Source: Cryptomeria japonica (Eukaryota; Streptophyta; Pinopsida; Cupressales; Cupressaceae). From it: 64,000 bases of DNA. Positions 22,881-34,991 of this stretch are shown piece after piece. Under the pieces are notes generated by a model that saw nothing but the letters and a program-made list of their open reading frames with translations, ran no database searches and was not told where the DNA came from. Made by a program: the position numbers and the translations under genes. Positions within the stretch are counted from its first letter, which is position 1, and every line of letters starts with the position of its first letter. Location: assembly GCF_030272615.1 (NCBI RefSeq), contig NC_081408.1, positions 65,918,546 through 65,982,545 of the forward strand, in the 5' to 3' direction.

Positions 22881-24060
22881 GGCAAATCACATGTTTCAAA
22901 TGTATTGGGTCCCTTGGTCTTCATTCTTTTTTACCGTGTAAGAAATTTTAGACGTTACGTTTCTTTTTATTTTAGAAGAGAATCAAATGTTGTTTTTAAA
23001 AATGTTATTTAAATAAATTGAAATTGTCTAGAGGTAGAGAAATATACGTACCTTACTGAGGTTTCTATCAATCATATCTCTTCAGGGGACACAAAAATCA
23101 AATCAATGTCAATCAAATCATACGTTTTTGCATAGACTTTTAAAATCAAATTACATGATTCAATATAGATATATCTCTCTTTTGTCTTAAGAAGAATCAT
23201 AATTTTGATTTTGAAAAGGTTATCTGTATAACTCTTCTTTAATTTTATAAAACATAAAACATAAACCATTTAAAAGAAGACTAATATATATTTTAAAATT
23301 TTAATTGAGACATTTAATATTTATAATTATAGAATGTTTGTAGATGGTTTTCACAAAAATTAGAGATGATAAAGGGTGTCTTGTGAATTGATGTAAGAAA
23401 CCTTAATTCTTCAGCCCGTTTTATGTCTAAATATTTATTCTCCCAACTAATGTTACATGAAAACACATTTTAAAGATCTTATCCATATCTATTCTTATAA
23501 TAAATTTAACAACTAAATTACATGTCTCTTAAATAATGGGGTCCATTGATCTTAGCACTATTGGTTGTTATATGAATCCTAGTCGTACATTTTCTTTTTA
23601 TAGGAGAATCAAAAGCTTTGATTTTAAATAAAGTTTTCTTCTACAACTCCTTTACCTTGAAAACTTTAAATTTTCTAGATGAGAAAAAAAAAAGTTCTCA
23701 AATATTAATTTAGTTATTTTATTTCTATGTTTATAGAATCTTTTGAGTGTTTTTTTCTCAAAAAATGTAAATTATAAAGATGTTTGTTTAATGATTTTGA
23801 AATATCTTAATTCTATATTGCTCTTCTTTTTTGGATATATATATATTTCCATGGATTGATGAACCAAACTACATATATCTCAAGGCACAAGGGTCCCTTG
23901 GTCCTATTAACCATTTTATTTAAAGTAAAATATTAGATGCAACCTATATCCTTTTTAATAGGAGAATTTGTTGATTTGGTTTTCAAAAGTCATCCTCTAT
24001 AGTCCCTACCCTATCTCAAAAAAATTTAAAAATCTAGAAGAGGACAAATGGGTGCCTAAT
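22880..24060 (+). repeat. Degenerate repeat units around an AGGAGAATCAAA core
   Basis: Four diverged units share the order CCTTGGTC or equivalent, T-rich stretch, GGAGAATCAAAAGCTTTGAT-like core, TTTTCCTCTACAACTC-like tail and a TCTAGA-GAG block. The cores lie near 22978, 23193, 23604 and 23962. Spacing is irregular (about 215-410 bp). This looks like an old tandem or nested duplication of an unknown AT-rich element. Confidence 0.35.
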
Positions 24061-25320
24061 TTGCAAACAAGAACAATTTATTTTAATAGATTAACAAATA
24101 AGGATCCATTGAAATGTTTATTTAAAAAAAAAACTTCTATAATTATTTATTAAAAAAATTAGTTCACCATTTTGTAGAATGTGACAATGTCAATTTTATA
24201 GTTATTCCTCACCTCTTATGACACATTACATATTGTTGAGCTTTTATTATGGATTGAAGAAAATCCATTGCTAATTTTCTTTAATTTAAGAAAACCACTA
24301 TGGTTTTCTATTCTTATCAGTGGCTAGAAATAATTTGCAAGCATCCAAATATCCAAAAATCCAACTTAAAATAAAACTATCATCATAGAGGAAAAATAAA
24401 GAAATGAGAAATATTTAATGGAATGATAATTACATTAAGTTCGCTAACTTTTTAAATCCTTATTTTTTATTTATAACCATCTATAAAAGTGCAACATCCC
24501 AATTGACTAATTATTAATTATTTAATCTAAAAACTATACTAACTACTAAGTATTAATGTAATATTCTCCAACATTTTCCCCTTGGTATGCCAATTCAAAC
24601 AAAGATGGAATATTGCAAGAGTTGATCATAGTAACCCTCTTGGAAACTTTTACGAAGGGTCTCCACCAATCCTCCTTTCTCTCCAAGGAAAAATTAAACT
24701 AACTATATCAATGGATCTCCTAACCATGGAACTTGCAACCATCTGCAGTATATCAAAGAACATAAAGTGTTTCAGACCTTTGTACACAAAGAGACACCTT
24801 TCCTCTGAAATTTAACGTTTCCTATAAGTGTGTCAAATCTCTCCTCTAGTAATTTGAAAATAATCCCTTATCTACTATACAAAACACCAATCAAATATGA
24901 ATGCATCAAGTGCACTCACAAGAAAATATATCCCCCTTTTATTCTTGAAGGGACACATATCATGCCAAGCCCCCTCTTTTATTCAGTGACACAACTTGAA
25001 AAATATGTGCTACACATGCATGAATAGACTTTGAGTAATAAGCCAGCTTAGGAAGATAAAATACCTAGTACCTCCATTACCTCCAATCTCCATTTTAATC
25101 TCTCTTTGTATTGTACCCATTTGAGGTTGGATTAGATTATGAAAAATAACAAGCATGTGAATTTTTGAGAGCCTTGAAAAATGTAGCATTGATAGCTTTG
25201 AGAGTATAAACATAATAAAACCTAATCTTATTCAAAGGGAGAGAGGTGTTTGCACACATTACAATGTACTTTTGTTTCTCCTTAGAAAATAGAAATTCAA
25301 AACAAATTCAAATTTCATAT
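24060..25320. other. AT-rich DNA without recognisable genes
   Basis: No motif-bearing frame and no element ends seen. Frames of up to 77 codons near 24582-25027 show no recognised motif. Confidence 0.35.
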
Positions 25321-25324
25321 ATAT

Positions 25325-25630
25325 ATTCATATATTCATATATATGTGCGTGTGTGTGTGTGTGTGTGTACATATATATGTATAAATATATATCTATGTAT
25401 GTATATATATGTATGTATGTATGTATGTATATATATATATGTGTGTGTGTATGTATGTATATATGTATGTATGTATATATATGTATTTATGTATATATAT
25501 ATATGTATTTATGTATATATATATATGTTTGTATAAATATATATATATATATTTATACATACATATATATATACATAAATTCATATATATATATATACAT
25601 AAATACATATATATATATATACATAAATAC

Positions 25631-25695
<65 letters not shown>

Positions 25696-25830
25696 TATTT
25701 ATAAGTATATACATATATATACATACACACACATATATACATATAGATGTATGTATATATATGTGTGTGTATATGAATATATCTATGAATGTGTGTGTGT
25801 GTGTGTATTTACATGTATATAATGTGTATT
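25325..25830. repeat. TA/TG/TATG microsatellite with large inverted symmetry
   Basis: About 500 bp of (TG)n, (TATG)n and (TA)n tracts. The middle part is an imperfect palindrome: units of TATGTATTTATG on the left (25475-25520) are mirrored by CATAAATACATA on the right (25560-25630) around an AT centre near 25541. Long open frames through it are Tyr/Ile/Cys/Val repeats and are not genes. Confidence 0.9.
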
Positions 25831-26358
25831 GTCATAAATTGTATCCCTATAAAATTTCATCCTCAATTAGACCTCATTTTATCATTCTAGTTATTTGTGC
25901 TTTTGACCATTTGGACTATGCTCCTACCAGTTTCAAATATCATTCTTCATACTCATCTAGTTCAATGGTCATAAAATCAGCATTGATAGGCTTGACAAGG
26001 ACATCCCAAATACCCTTGTCCATGGACAAGGATGTTTATTCCCACTTAAAGGGGTCAAATTTTTGACCCAATAATGGTCATCGAATTTGGGTAATAATTA
26101 CCTTCTCATGTTGGCCTATCTCAAAAATTCACACATGTTTCATGACGTGAGATATAGAAGCAAGCCTTACCCCCTCATTTGAGACATCTCTCCATAATGT
26201 TTTCCACTCAATTTGTTGAATTAAAGTGAGCACTCAATCAAGTATTAAGAAGGCATTTAATGAGAGTTCAAGTATTAAAATTTGTAGCATTTAAGATAAC
26301 ATTAATGATCAAGACATTATGAAGATATCTGATGTTCCTATACGACAACCTAAACCTA
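25831..26358. other. Unassigned stretch before LTR X
   Basis: Moderate-complexity sequence without a recognised protein motif. It contains two close inverted words around GGGGTCAAATTTTTGACCC (26049-26067). Nothing else is visible. Confidence 0.3.
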
Positions 26359-27798
26359 TGTTGGAGACTTGCTGATGTATTGAGATTTTGCTAGTAATGT
26401 ATGGTATCATTGATGTAAACATTGATTCTAACAATATGTGTTGTCATGTAGTAATATGGGAATTCCAAATGATAGTATGTTAGAAGATGTATTGTTAAGT
26501 TGGTCATTGTTGTAGAAGTCAACCTAGAGGATTATCAGTGGACAACATATTAGTCTAGAGTTCATTGTATTTTTAGTTTCTCATGGTATATGTTATGTTT
26601 ATAATGGAGGCTCCTTTTGTTAGAGTTTACATGATTGGGAGTTGTGATTATTTAATAGTTCAGTTTCATGGCTGAGAGTTCAATGGAAATATTGGAAAGA
26701 GACACTATATTGATGTTTAGATGTTGTCGTTGATGGCAACTAATGTCAGATATGTCATTTGCAGTTCATAATTCATTGATACTGAAAGATTGATTGAGGC
26801 CCGATGAGATGGAACAAGACATCTCACGTAGTGTACAATGTTATGGTTGGCAGATATTTTGTGTTGAGTATTTTGTGTTGCAGATCTCAAAAATGTATCA
26901 TGGACATGTAATATACCTTATTCCAGGTTTATGGCTACCGATAATGAGTCTTGTGTAAATTGGAAGATCCGATAGACATGATTTTCAGGTAGAATAATGT
27001 TCATCAATTGCAATGTGTGAATATTCTTTGTGCAGATCGTGCAAAGTATTTTTTGTGATTTCTTGTGTGTTTGAGGATGTTAAGCTGACATGTGAGAAGT
27101 GTGTGGACAAGTTTCTTTGGTCTACATGGTTGTTTTGGATCAGATTTAGCTGACTTGGGTAACACGTTTTAGTTGTGTGTTATGCATTTTTGGGCCAACA
27201 AGAAGAAAACCTAAATTGATGTTGTAGATATATAAGACTTATTGATATGACCATTTTTTATATTGGTAGGTGTGTGGAAAGTGTGTATGATTGATTGTGC
27301 ACAGTTTCACATGCATAGTTGGACGATTTGTGCTTAGAAATTTAGTAGGATATCGGAATAGAGCAGTGTAGAAGAATAGAGTATTGTGTGCTTAACTAGA
27401 AGTATTTCTAGCATTTTTAGATGTTGTTTATCAATTAAGACATTCCAATTATTATCTGTAATCATTTGTAAAGTAGTGAGCCTTTGGGGGTTGTATTCCT
27501 TATTATAATTTGAGCAATGAGATCTTAGCAGTTTCTCTGAATGTATGTGCATTCCCGTCATGTAATATCATATACTTCTAAAAAGGTATATTAATATTAT
27601 GGGTCTCAATCCCACCATGGTTATTTCCTTAACTAGGTTTCTGCGTAAAAATATTGGTGTTATGGTGTTGTGGTTATTTTCTTTCTGTTTATGTACTGTA
27701 ATTTTATTAATTTTCATTAAGTGGTTTAAAGGATAGATTAAGAATGTTAAAAATTATAGAAAACAGTCATCCCCCCTCAGTGTTCCTTGATTCCAACA
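26359..27798 (+). repeat. LTR of retrotransposon X (about 1.44 kb)
   Basis: It begins TGTTGGAGACTTGC and ends CTTGATTCCAACA, a TG...CA pair with matching inverted ends, and is followed two bases later by a tRNA-Met-type primer-binding site. An inverted, diverged copy of its interior (from about 26700 to 27580) is present at 29992-30885, confirming it as a repeat. The start is chosen from the inverted-end match and is less certain than the end. Confidence 0.7.
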
Positions 27799-27800
27799 AT

Positions 27801-27813
27801 TGGTGTCAGAGCC
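27801..27813 (+). promoter_or_regulatory. Primer-binding site of retrotransposon X
   Basis: TGGTGTCAGAGCC directly after LTR end ...CCAACA plus two bases. It differs by one base from the common plant initiator tRNA-Met PBS TGGTATCAGAGCC. Confidence 0.8.
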
Positions 27814-27867
27814 TAGTTCGTCAGAAAAACCCTAACATCTTTAGGAGGATCCAGGAAAGTGAAACAA

Positions 27868-28375
27868 TGGATGAACCAATAGTCTTAGACATCAAATTAT
27901 TATAGCACTTGAGCATCTTGATCAAGCCCAAGTTGAGATCTGACAAGTAAAATAAAACTTTAAGGATGCTAAGAACTTCATTAAATCATTGAAGGATCAA
28001 TTGAACGAGTCAAGGGAAAAGATAAAGGAACTTGTTGATAAGTTGTCAAAGGAGAAAGAAAGTCAAAGCAATAATGAAGAAGCCTTGAAGGAAAAGACAT
28101 AAGAATTTGATATACTTATTAGAGGTAATGTTGTCTAGAAGAATGAGATGGAAGCCATTGTGATGAGATTGACAAAGGAGATTGATGAAAGGAAGAAGAA
28201 TGAGGAGAATCTTTCTCAGTCCTTGAGAGATAAATCCGAAGAATGTTGTAGAATTGAGAATGAGAATGGACAACTCGTGAGTGTCCTTCAAGATCCTAGA
28301 GAACATGAGGAAGATCTTGGAAAGTAGATCTTACTTCTTAAGTTTAATCTTAAAGCTTTAAACAAAGTATAGATA
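27868..28375 (+). pseudogene. N-terminal coiled-coil part of a retrotransposon gag (element X)
   Basis: It starts ATGGATGAACCA about 55 bp after the PBS. After one slip the frame reads ALEHLDQAQ, KDAKNFIKSLKDQLNESREK, IKELVDKLSKEKES, MRLTKEIDERKKNEENLSQS and CCRIENENGQLVSVLQD. This is an almost continuous heptad-rich coiled coil. Such a Lys/Glu-rich coiled coil with a KSEEC...NGQL-like stretch is the N-terminal part of many plant gag proteins. Several CAA/CAG codons appear as TAA/TAG. The frame is cut off at about 28375 by the next LTR, so the nucleocapsid part is missing. Confidence 0.6.
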
Positions 28376-29991
28376 TCAAATGCATAAATCAACAATGCAT
28401 CCACCACATGAACATAGAGATTTTTGACATGGAAACCTAGCTGGGAAAACCATGGTGGGAAATAGCACCCACAATATCTATTTTCACTCTTTTGGAATAC
28501 ATCTGGTTAAAGGCCTAGCCCAGTCAAGAGCTTTACAATATGCCTGATTAAGAGTAGACCCTGTTAGGAGTCACTTGGTCAAGGGATTTTGCCTCAGCCC
28601 TGTTAGGAGCTATACATTGTTAAGAGTAACCTTTCAAGAGGATTTCAAAATCAAGTTAATGAGCCACCCAGTGAAGGGATTTACAATATAAGGCCTGTTA
28701 GGATCTACCCAGTTAAGGGATTTCAAATTGTTGTAAGTGTCAGGGAACAACAAGGCAACTGATATGATTACACCACTTTCTTGCTTACTAGTACAAATCC
28801 ATTTAAGCACAACTTTTCTACACACATGCAGACACTTCAAACTGATTTGGAAATACCTTCTTCTCAAAAAATACTGAAACAAAGTCTCTTCTCCAACTAG
28901 ACCTAAATACAATTTTCAATTAGGGTGTCTGCAAACCCTAATTACATCAACAAGATACAATGAATTTACATTTAGCATGGTAAAACACTATGCCAAAATA
29001 AATTACATATCATTAAAACAAACTTCGAGATGATTTCCACCATTGAATGATCACCACACATCGATTTGATAAGCAATCAAACCCTTTTTTCATTCTTCTA
29101 AGTAGGTTGCTATTTCCCAAGATATCTAATCCTTGTACGTGCTCAAATACCATCTTATCATTACACACGGATTATGACATGTCATCACTAAGTTATTATC
29201 AAGATAATATCTACTGCCAAACCTTAAATCAGTACCAATTAAAGATCTGATACCGATATTCATTCTTCTTAACAGAGTTCATAACAACCAATTACAAATG
29301 TCCTTTCCAGTTCACCAAACTTGATGCGATTTCAATGTCTTTACCTCTTCTTCCTTATCTCACATAGTTATGATACACACTATGCATAAGAGGAGATAAG
29401 ATCCACATATCAGAGGTAGTGGGTCCTTGTCATCTACATCCTGCAATGAACTCATGTGGCTCCCTTGTTTGTGTAGCACATATTAAAATAGGAACATGTG
29501 ATCCAGTGTGGGCAGATACACTGTCAGTCATCTTTTCATATGTCAAATGCATCTTTATCTGGTGGGAGTTGTTGTTTTGCATCCACACAACATACAGGTG
29601 ACCTATACATCCTTCTCCTCTTGTGTTGATGTGATTTAGGTAACATTTTTCCTCTTCATAAAAAACAACAACTCATGCACCTTTCTCATCCTTCTTGTAC
29701 ACTGGTCATAAGCTTGTCAGTTGGCAACTACTAACTGTCACCACAACTCTTACCATTTGACATGCTTTCCTTACCGATGATAGACTGTACTAGTAACCTG
29801 TCCATTTCATCCACACAAGTCAAACACTAACTTGTGTACCAGTGACTTGAGTGATCATTCCTCTGAATGACCTTCTCTTCCCTACCGGTGACCTGCAACA
29901 CTAGTTGACATCAATGATTACACATCAACTTTATTCGCATACCGGTTGTCCTTCTATATCGGTTGACATAAATGATAATACAATGCCAACA
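28376..29991 (-). repeat. LTR Y, probably copia-type, minus strand
   Basis: On the minus strand it begins TGTTGGCATTGTATTATCAT at 29991. It contains a cluster of four or five copies of AAATCCCTTAACTGGGT and CCTAACAGG words at about 28500-28740, and near 28430-28460 the ACCATGGTTTTCCCAGCTAG stretch usual in copia U5 regions. The low-coordinate end is not fixed; 28376 is where the gag of X stops matching. No internal coding region of Y is present. Confidence 0.5.
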
Positions 29992-30885
29992 AATTTTACA
30001 TAAGGGTAATGCACATGCATTCAAGCACAATGCCTAGAGCCCACTTCTTAAATACAATAAGAGCTACAACCCCAAAAGGCTCACTACCTTACTATGATTT
30101 ACAATGATTACAGGAAGTAATGAACTAATGAATAACATCTACAAATTATTGAGTATAGTTATGGTTAGGCACAAAAGACATAATCTTACTCTTTTCTACT
30201 ATAGTGCTTTATTCTATTGTTTTGTTATATTCTGGAGCACAAATCCTTCACATGCGCATGTGAAACTGTGCACAATCGTTCACAAATAAGTTCCACACAA
30301 CCATCAATATAAAAAATGATCATATCAACCGGTATTTGATATCCGCAACATCAAATTATGTCTTATACATGTCGGCTCCAAGAACATGATAAAAGATGAA
30401 ACGTGCATACCAAGTCGGCTCAATCTGAATCAAAACAATCATGTACGCCAAAAAACATTTCCACACACTTTCCATATGTTGGTTGACCATCGTCAAACAC
30501 AAAAACAATCACCAAAATTACTCTGCACAATTCACACAACGATTATCCACACAAGACTGTTGATGAACATTGTTATAACCAAAAACCTATATACCAAACC
30601 TTCTAACTGACTCAAGAATCATTACTACACACCACAAACCTGGAATGAGGTAGATAACACTTCCATAATTCTTTCCAAAGATCCATAACACCAAGCATTC
30701 AACCAAAATGAAATGCCAACTAAATTATTGTACATTATGTCGGATGCCCTGCTCTATCTCACCAGACCTCTCTAAAACTCAATCATACTTCCAGTATGAA
30801 CTGATCATGAACAACAGATGGGATTTCTGACATGAGTTGCCATCAATGACAATATTTGATCATCAATATAGTGTCTATTTCTAAT
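29992..30885 (-). repeat. Inverted, truncated copy of LTR X
   Basis: Read on the minus strand this matches the LTR at 26359-27798 over about 0.9 kb. Shared segments include GACACTATATTGATG, TTGATGGCAACT, GATTGTGCACAGTTTCACAT and the GTGAGCCTTT-GGGGTTGTA stretch. Divergence is roughly 20-25% by eye. It is cut on one side by LTR Y and on the other by the copia leader. Confidence 0.7.
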
Positions 30886-31823
30886 AGAGTCTATATGACG
30901 AAGTTATGGGCAAAGAACCAATTGCAACCTCTTAGGATTTGGAGGGAAAACTATATCAAAAATTTAACTACTGATATCAAAAAAATATTCCTAGAATATT
31001 CCCCATCATTACAAAATGCCTCACTAAAAAATGAATAGGCCACCACAAAAAGAATAACCTCCTAGAATATCCCTCCAAATATTTTGTAGCCAATTCTTTA
31101 GCTATATTTAGCCAAGTTCTATTGTGACAAAAGCCTCTAAATTTAGTGAAACCACCAAAAAATTGATATGACCATTGATGTAAGAAACACTACCTATTTT
31201 TTCCTTAAGAAAGGCAAATTTACCTTTTAAAAGAAAAAAAAGTGAACCGCTTTTATACACTCCACGAAATTTAGAATTTTTTTTACTAGAATTAAAGTTT
31301 TTTGGAAAAAAAATAATGGTAGCAATGAAAAAAATTGTCACCTACCTGTGAAGAGAGATTGGGTTCTGCTTGCACATGGTGGCCTATATGACTATACAGA
31401 TTTATAGAGTATGGTATGAATTCTTGTGTCACACAATTTTATTTTTATTTTTTTTGACTACCCCAATTTCAATAATTTGACAAGCAATTTTAAAGTTTTT
31501 GGTCCTCCTAGGCTCGATGGTGACATCTATTTTATGCCAAAATTTCCATATTTTTTACCTACTCCTAGATCTTGCCTTGATTTTTTGCCCTCCATGGAAA
31601 TTTACCCAAAAATTAAATTGTTCAAATTTTGAAATATAGCAATCAATATTAGGGTTTTGAGATGTTGCAAATGCAATGACAACCTCCACTTGAGCCCAAA
31701 GTGCATAGAAAAATCATTCTAGGTTGGATTCCTCAAGAATGCAAATAGGAACTTGGCATATCTACTATGATACCATGTAGGAGAAAAGATTGTGTTCTAA
31801 TACCATGTAGGAGAAAAGATTGT

Positions 31824-31835
31824 GTTCTAATACCA
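31824..31835 (-). promoter_or_regulatory. Copia PBS, copy A
   Basis: On the minus strand TGGTATTAGAAC lies directly after the LTR end CTCCTACA, close to the initiator tRNA-Met PBS TGGTATCAGAGC. The LTR-end plus PBS unit of 30 bp is repeated in tandem down to 31770 (see findings). Confidence 0.7.
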
Positions 31836-32221
31836 TGTAGGAGTCGATGATCAACCATAGCAACCAAAATTCATCTACAAGCAAAATAGTTATGACATAA
31901 AAGAGGTCAAATAAAGATTGTATTCTCTATAGCAACCAGAGAATTCTTTATTATTTCACTATCAATATTTGAGATACAATTACAGTGAATGAATATATCC
32001 TTATAAAGAATGAATGAAACCCTAGATGTAAAATCCTAATGCTAAAATAAGGAGAACTAAAGAAATGCAAAGTAGGATCTAAATTAAGCTCAACTACATC
32101 TGCAACTAACACTAGAAAAGAAAACCTAGATAAGAAAAAGCATCTAAGTTTAGCTTAAGTGAAAAAGTAATAAAGGACATAATTAATAAGTAATTACGTA
32201 AATGTCCTAATTACTCCAACA
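31836..32221 (-). repeat. Copia LTR, copy A (386 bp)
   Basis: On the minus strand it runs TGTTGGAGTAATTAGGACAT...CTCCTACA, with inverted ends TGTTGGAG/CTCCTACA. It contains a TATA-like CTTTATAAGGATATATTCAT and AATAAAG, as expected for a short copia LTR. The second copy at 58915-59294 is 380 bp. Confidence 0.8.
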
Positions 32222-33049
32222 AGGTGCAACCCCTAGTTGTTGTTGAATGAAAAAATAAAATATTATAATAATACCAATAACATAATTACATTTTTCATCT
32301 TAGGGCCTCTCTGGCGTTTCCTATTGAGGTGGGCCTGTCTCCTATGGAGGGTGAGATGGATGTTGCTGGAGGTGACCTAATTCCTATTGAGGTGGAGTTG
32401 GATGTTGCTGGTTATGCTTGGAGGCCTTTCAAGTTTTTTTGGACTGAAGGTTTTGGGAGCCTTTTCAAAACCCTATCTGGTGGTGGGAGCCTTATAATTT
32501 AACCCACTCTTAAGGTTGAGGGATCTTGTAAAAACCCTATGGACTATTCTTTCTTCAATTAAGGTTGCCAGATAAACCCTTGTTCCCTATCTTCCTGATC
32601 TACTAGTTGTTTTAGATCCATTGGTACTACCAGCATGGTTTGTATTGTTCTATCTTTGTAATCTTATTGGTATCTATTTAGTATTGGTTGTTGGGTGTCT
32701 TTGATCTATTTTCTTGTAGCATCCCATTGTTGTTCCCAGATCCGTGTTTTTTCTTGGGGTTTCAGGTCCCTTCAAACCTGTTGTACGGGGTTTCTAGTCC
32801 CCTCAAAACTTGTTTATCTTAATAAAAAACATAGTTATATTGTTATAATATATTCTTATAGAAATATATTTATTATATTATTATATTGTTGTATTATTAT
32901 ATTATTGTATTATTATTAATATATTCTTTTTTATTAATAAATTAACTCTAATTTAATATTGATTAAATTTAATAATAACTATGATAATATATTATAATAA
33001 TCAAAATATAATAAATTAATTCCCTTCATTTATGGGTTCAGGTAGGTTA

Positions 33050-33560
33050 ATCTACCAAGTGGAATTGTAAGGATGTCAAATGGAGGCCACTTGGTGAAGT
33101 TTGGCTTAAAGTTAACTTCATTGGTGCAGCTAGTGGAAATCTCGGCTTGGCATGCAAAGAGTGTATTTTTTAGGCCATGAAGGAAAAAAATGGAGACTAC
33201 TAGAAAACAAGCTAGGTAGAGAAACACATAATCAAGTATAATTTCCAGCAACTTTAATGGCTATGAAGGCTAAAAGAAGATTGGGATACTACAATATCCA
33301 CATGGAGTGGAATTCAAAAAAAATGTTACTAATGCTATTTGAGTGGGCAATATCCCAAATTTCAAATTGGATGGAGGACTAAGACAAATTTTTGAGGTTG
33401 TAGCATCATTTGAAATTTTTATTATGACTCCTATATTCTAAGAAGGTAGTTATGTTACTGATAATGTTGCTAAATGTTGGGTTCAATTTTCATATGGTGG
33501 AGGTGGAGGTGATGTCAACCATCGAGTGGAATGAGGTTTACAATCATAGTAGGTGAAGTA
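33050..33560 (+). pseudogene. LINE RNase H domain relic, copy A
   Basis: The frame reads VKWRPLGEVWLKVNFIGAAS and GNLGLA, the start of a plant LINE RNase H (usual form: WxPPxxGWxKxNFDGAxxGNPG). After a slip it reads KARRRLGYYNIHMEWNS, MLLMLFEWAISQISNWMED and finally DNVAKCW. The first catalytic Asp (NFDGA) is Ile here and Asp in the other copy (NFDDA). The upstream endonuclease and RT are absent. Confidence 0.6.
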
Positions 33561-33704
33561 TGTTGATTCACATTCCCACATTTGTTTCATAAGATGGCTA
33601 GAATGCCAATGGAGGTATTTATTAATGAATGTGGGTCTCAACTTAATGAATAATCATTGTGCTTGGACTTTGAATTAAGCATGAATGCAAATTGTCATGA
33701 TGTA

Positions 33705-34054
33705 AATAATTAGATAAATATCCTAATTACTCCATCACCCCCCCTTAAGATTAACTTAGGGATAAGCTAAAGAGGTAATGATGAATGCATACATGAATGA
33801 GTCCCAACAATAGGCATGTACAAATCAATTCAAAACAATGTAACTCTCACAAACCGAGGAAAGGATAAAACCACATGGTAAAAAACTCCTCTCCAAAAGA
33901 GAAAAAAAGAAATGAAAAAGAAAGTACATGTGACAAGCATGAAGAACTCAAGATGTCCCCCATGTACTAAATTGGTCACATACTTATAATCAAGATTCCC
34001 CTAATAGGAGAAAAAAGAATAGATAATTTTTCAACCTCATAAGAGAGAAGATCC
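33705..34054 (-). mobile_element. 3' end of a copia element: truncated LTR, polypurine tract, 3' leader
   Basis: The plus strand ATAATTAGATAAATATCCTA ending CTCCATCA at 33737 matches the last 33 bp of the copia LTR high end (59262-59294). Immediately beyond it is CCCCCCCTTAAG, on the minus strand CTTAAGGGGGGG, a polypurine tract directly before the LTR. The rest to 34054 is copia 3' untranslated sequence (minus strand GGAGAGGAGTTTTTTACCAT). The copia gag part lies on the other side of the gypsy pair, so the pair inserted into this copia element. Confidence 0.65.
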
Positions 34055-34948
34055 TGTTGTCTTAAAAATCTGATTCACTTCAATATTCTTATAATAATAT
34101 GATAACTCTGTGCAGAAGAGATATTATAGCAAAGGAAACTCTTAGGACAACATATGACAAGGCTTGATTTAACCTCCTACACTTCAAACCTACTCAGAGT
34201 CCAGGCGAGTATGCCTTTGTGAACTAAATTCACACTTTCAAAAGATAAATCCACAACAAACCAATCTAGAAAGCCAGTGGATCTAATCACCTTGAAACTA
34301 ATTGAAATAAAGGAATGAAAATTATACTCATATTTAGTATTTGACCTACAAAACATGTAATAGACAACCTCGATCTATACCAGTGCCTTATCTAGGGTCA
34401 CAGAGTCATCTAAGTTAAAACAATACTCCCACAGTCAAATATATATACATATCCCATTAGTTTGGCTTCTGTAGATCCATATATATGCCTGACACATATA
34501 AGAATTTATGCACACCAAATTAAACTATGCTCATCAATATTCAAACATCTCACAAAGAATTTACTGGTAGAAGTGATCCCCGCATATTTAATTTCCCTCC
34601 TAAAGAGAAAATCTAGCAAACACATCTACTGAAAGTTGCCTTACAACCCCTATTCAAATGAAATAACCCTGGATTATTCAAAATGAAACAGTAAACAATT
34701 GCAAACACATTTGAAGATGACACAAAGTTTTAGTCAAAACTGATGGTCTGTATATTGATATTATCTTCAAGAAAGCATTACAAAAACTTTCGAATATTCT
34801 CCATTAAACTTAGAAAAGCTCAGATAAATTTTTGCAGCATTTTCTTACAATTCTTTTGCGATCATCTTTTTTACTAGTCCTGGTATCCATTTATAACAAT
34901 ATGGATGCACATAGCTTCACACTTTCCTAGGAGAATTTGTTACAATCA
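34055..34948 (-). repeat. 3' LTR of the complete gypsy copy
   Basis: On the minus strand it starts TGATTGTAACAAATTCTCCT just after the PPT and ends GAAGACAACA. It is flanked at 34050-34054 by GATCC. It has the same length as the LTR at 48573-49466, with no net length change. Confidence 0.9.
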
Positions 34949-34960
34949 TTTCTTCCCAAG
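34949..34960 (-). promoter_or_regulatory. Polypurine tract of the complete gypsy copy
   Basis: On the minus strand CTTGGGAAGAAA directly precedes LTR start TGATTG. The identical tract lies at 49467-49478 beside the shared LTR, which fixes the LTR boundary. Confidence 0.8.
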
Positions 34961-34991
34961 AAGAAGTTACAAAGATCTTTTACAAAAATAG

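Larger units (their letters stand above)
30886..33704. mobile_element. Composite repeat copy A: copia leader, PBS and LTR joined to a LINE RNase H relic
   Basis: The whole segment is repeated at about 58055-60338, including the junctions between its parts. From left to right: minus-strand copia leader (30886-31823), PBS, LTR (31836-32221), AT-rich part, and a plus-strand LINE RNase H relic. It ends at GTAA (33704), where a 33-bp piece of copia LTR follows. Because both copies share the same LTR/LINE junction, they derive from one nested event that was later duplicated. Confidence 0.65.

Noticed and set aside
25246-26066. Open frames of 90-237 codons rich in Tyr, Ile, Cys and Val
   Set aside because: They read through the TA/TG/TATG microsatellite; the reading is open on both strands and several frames at once.
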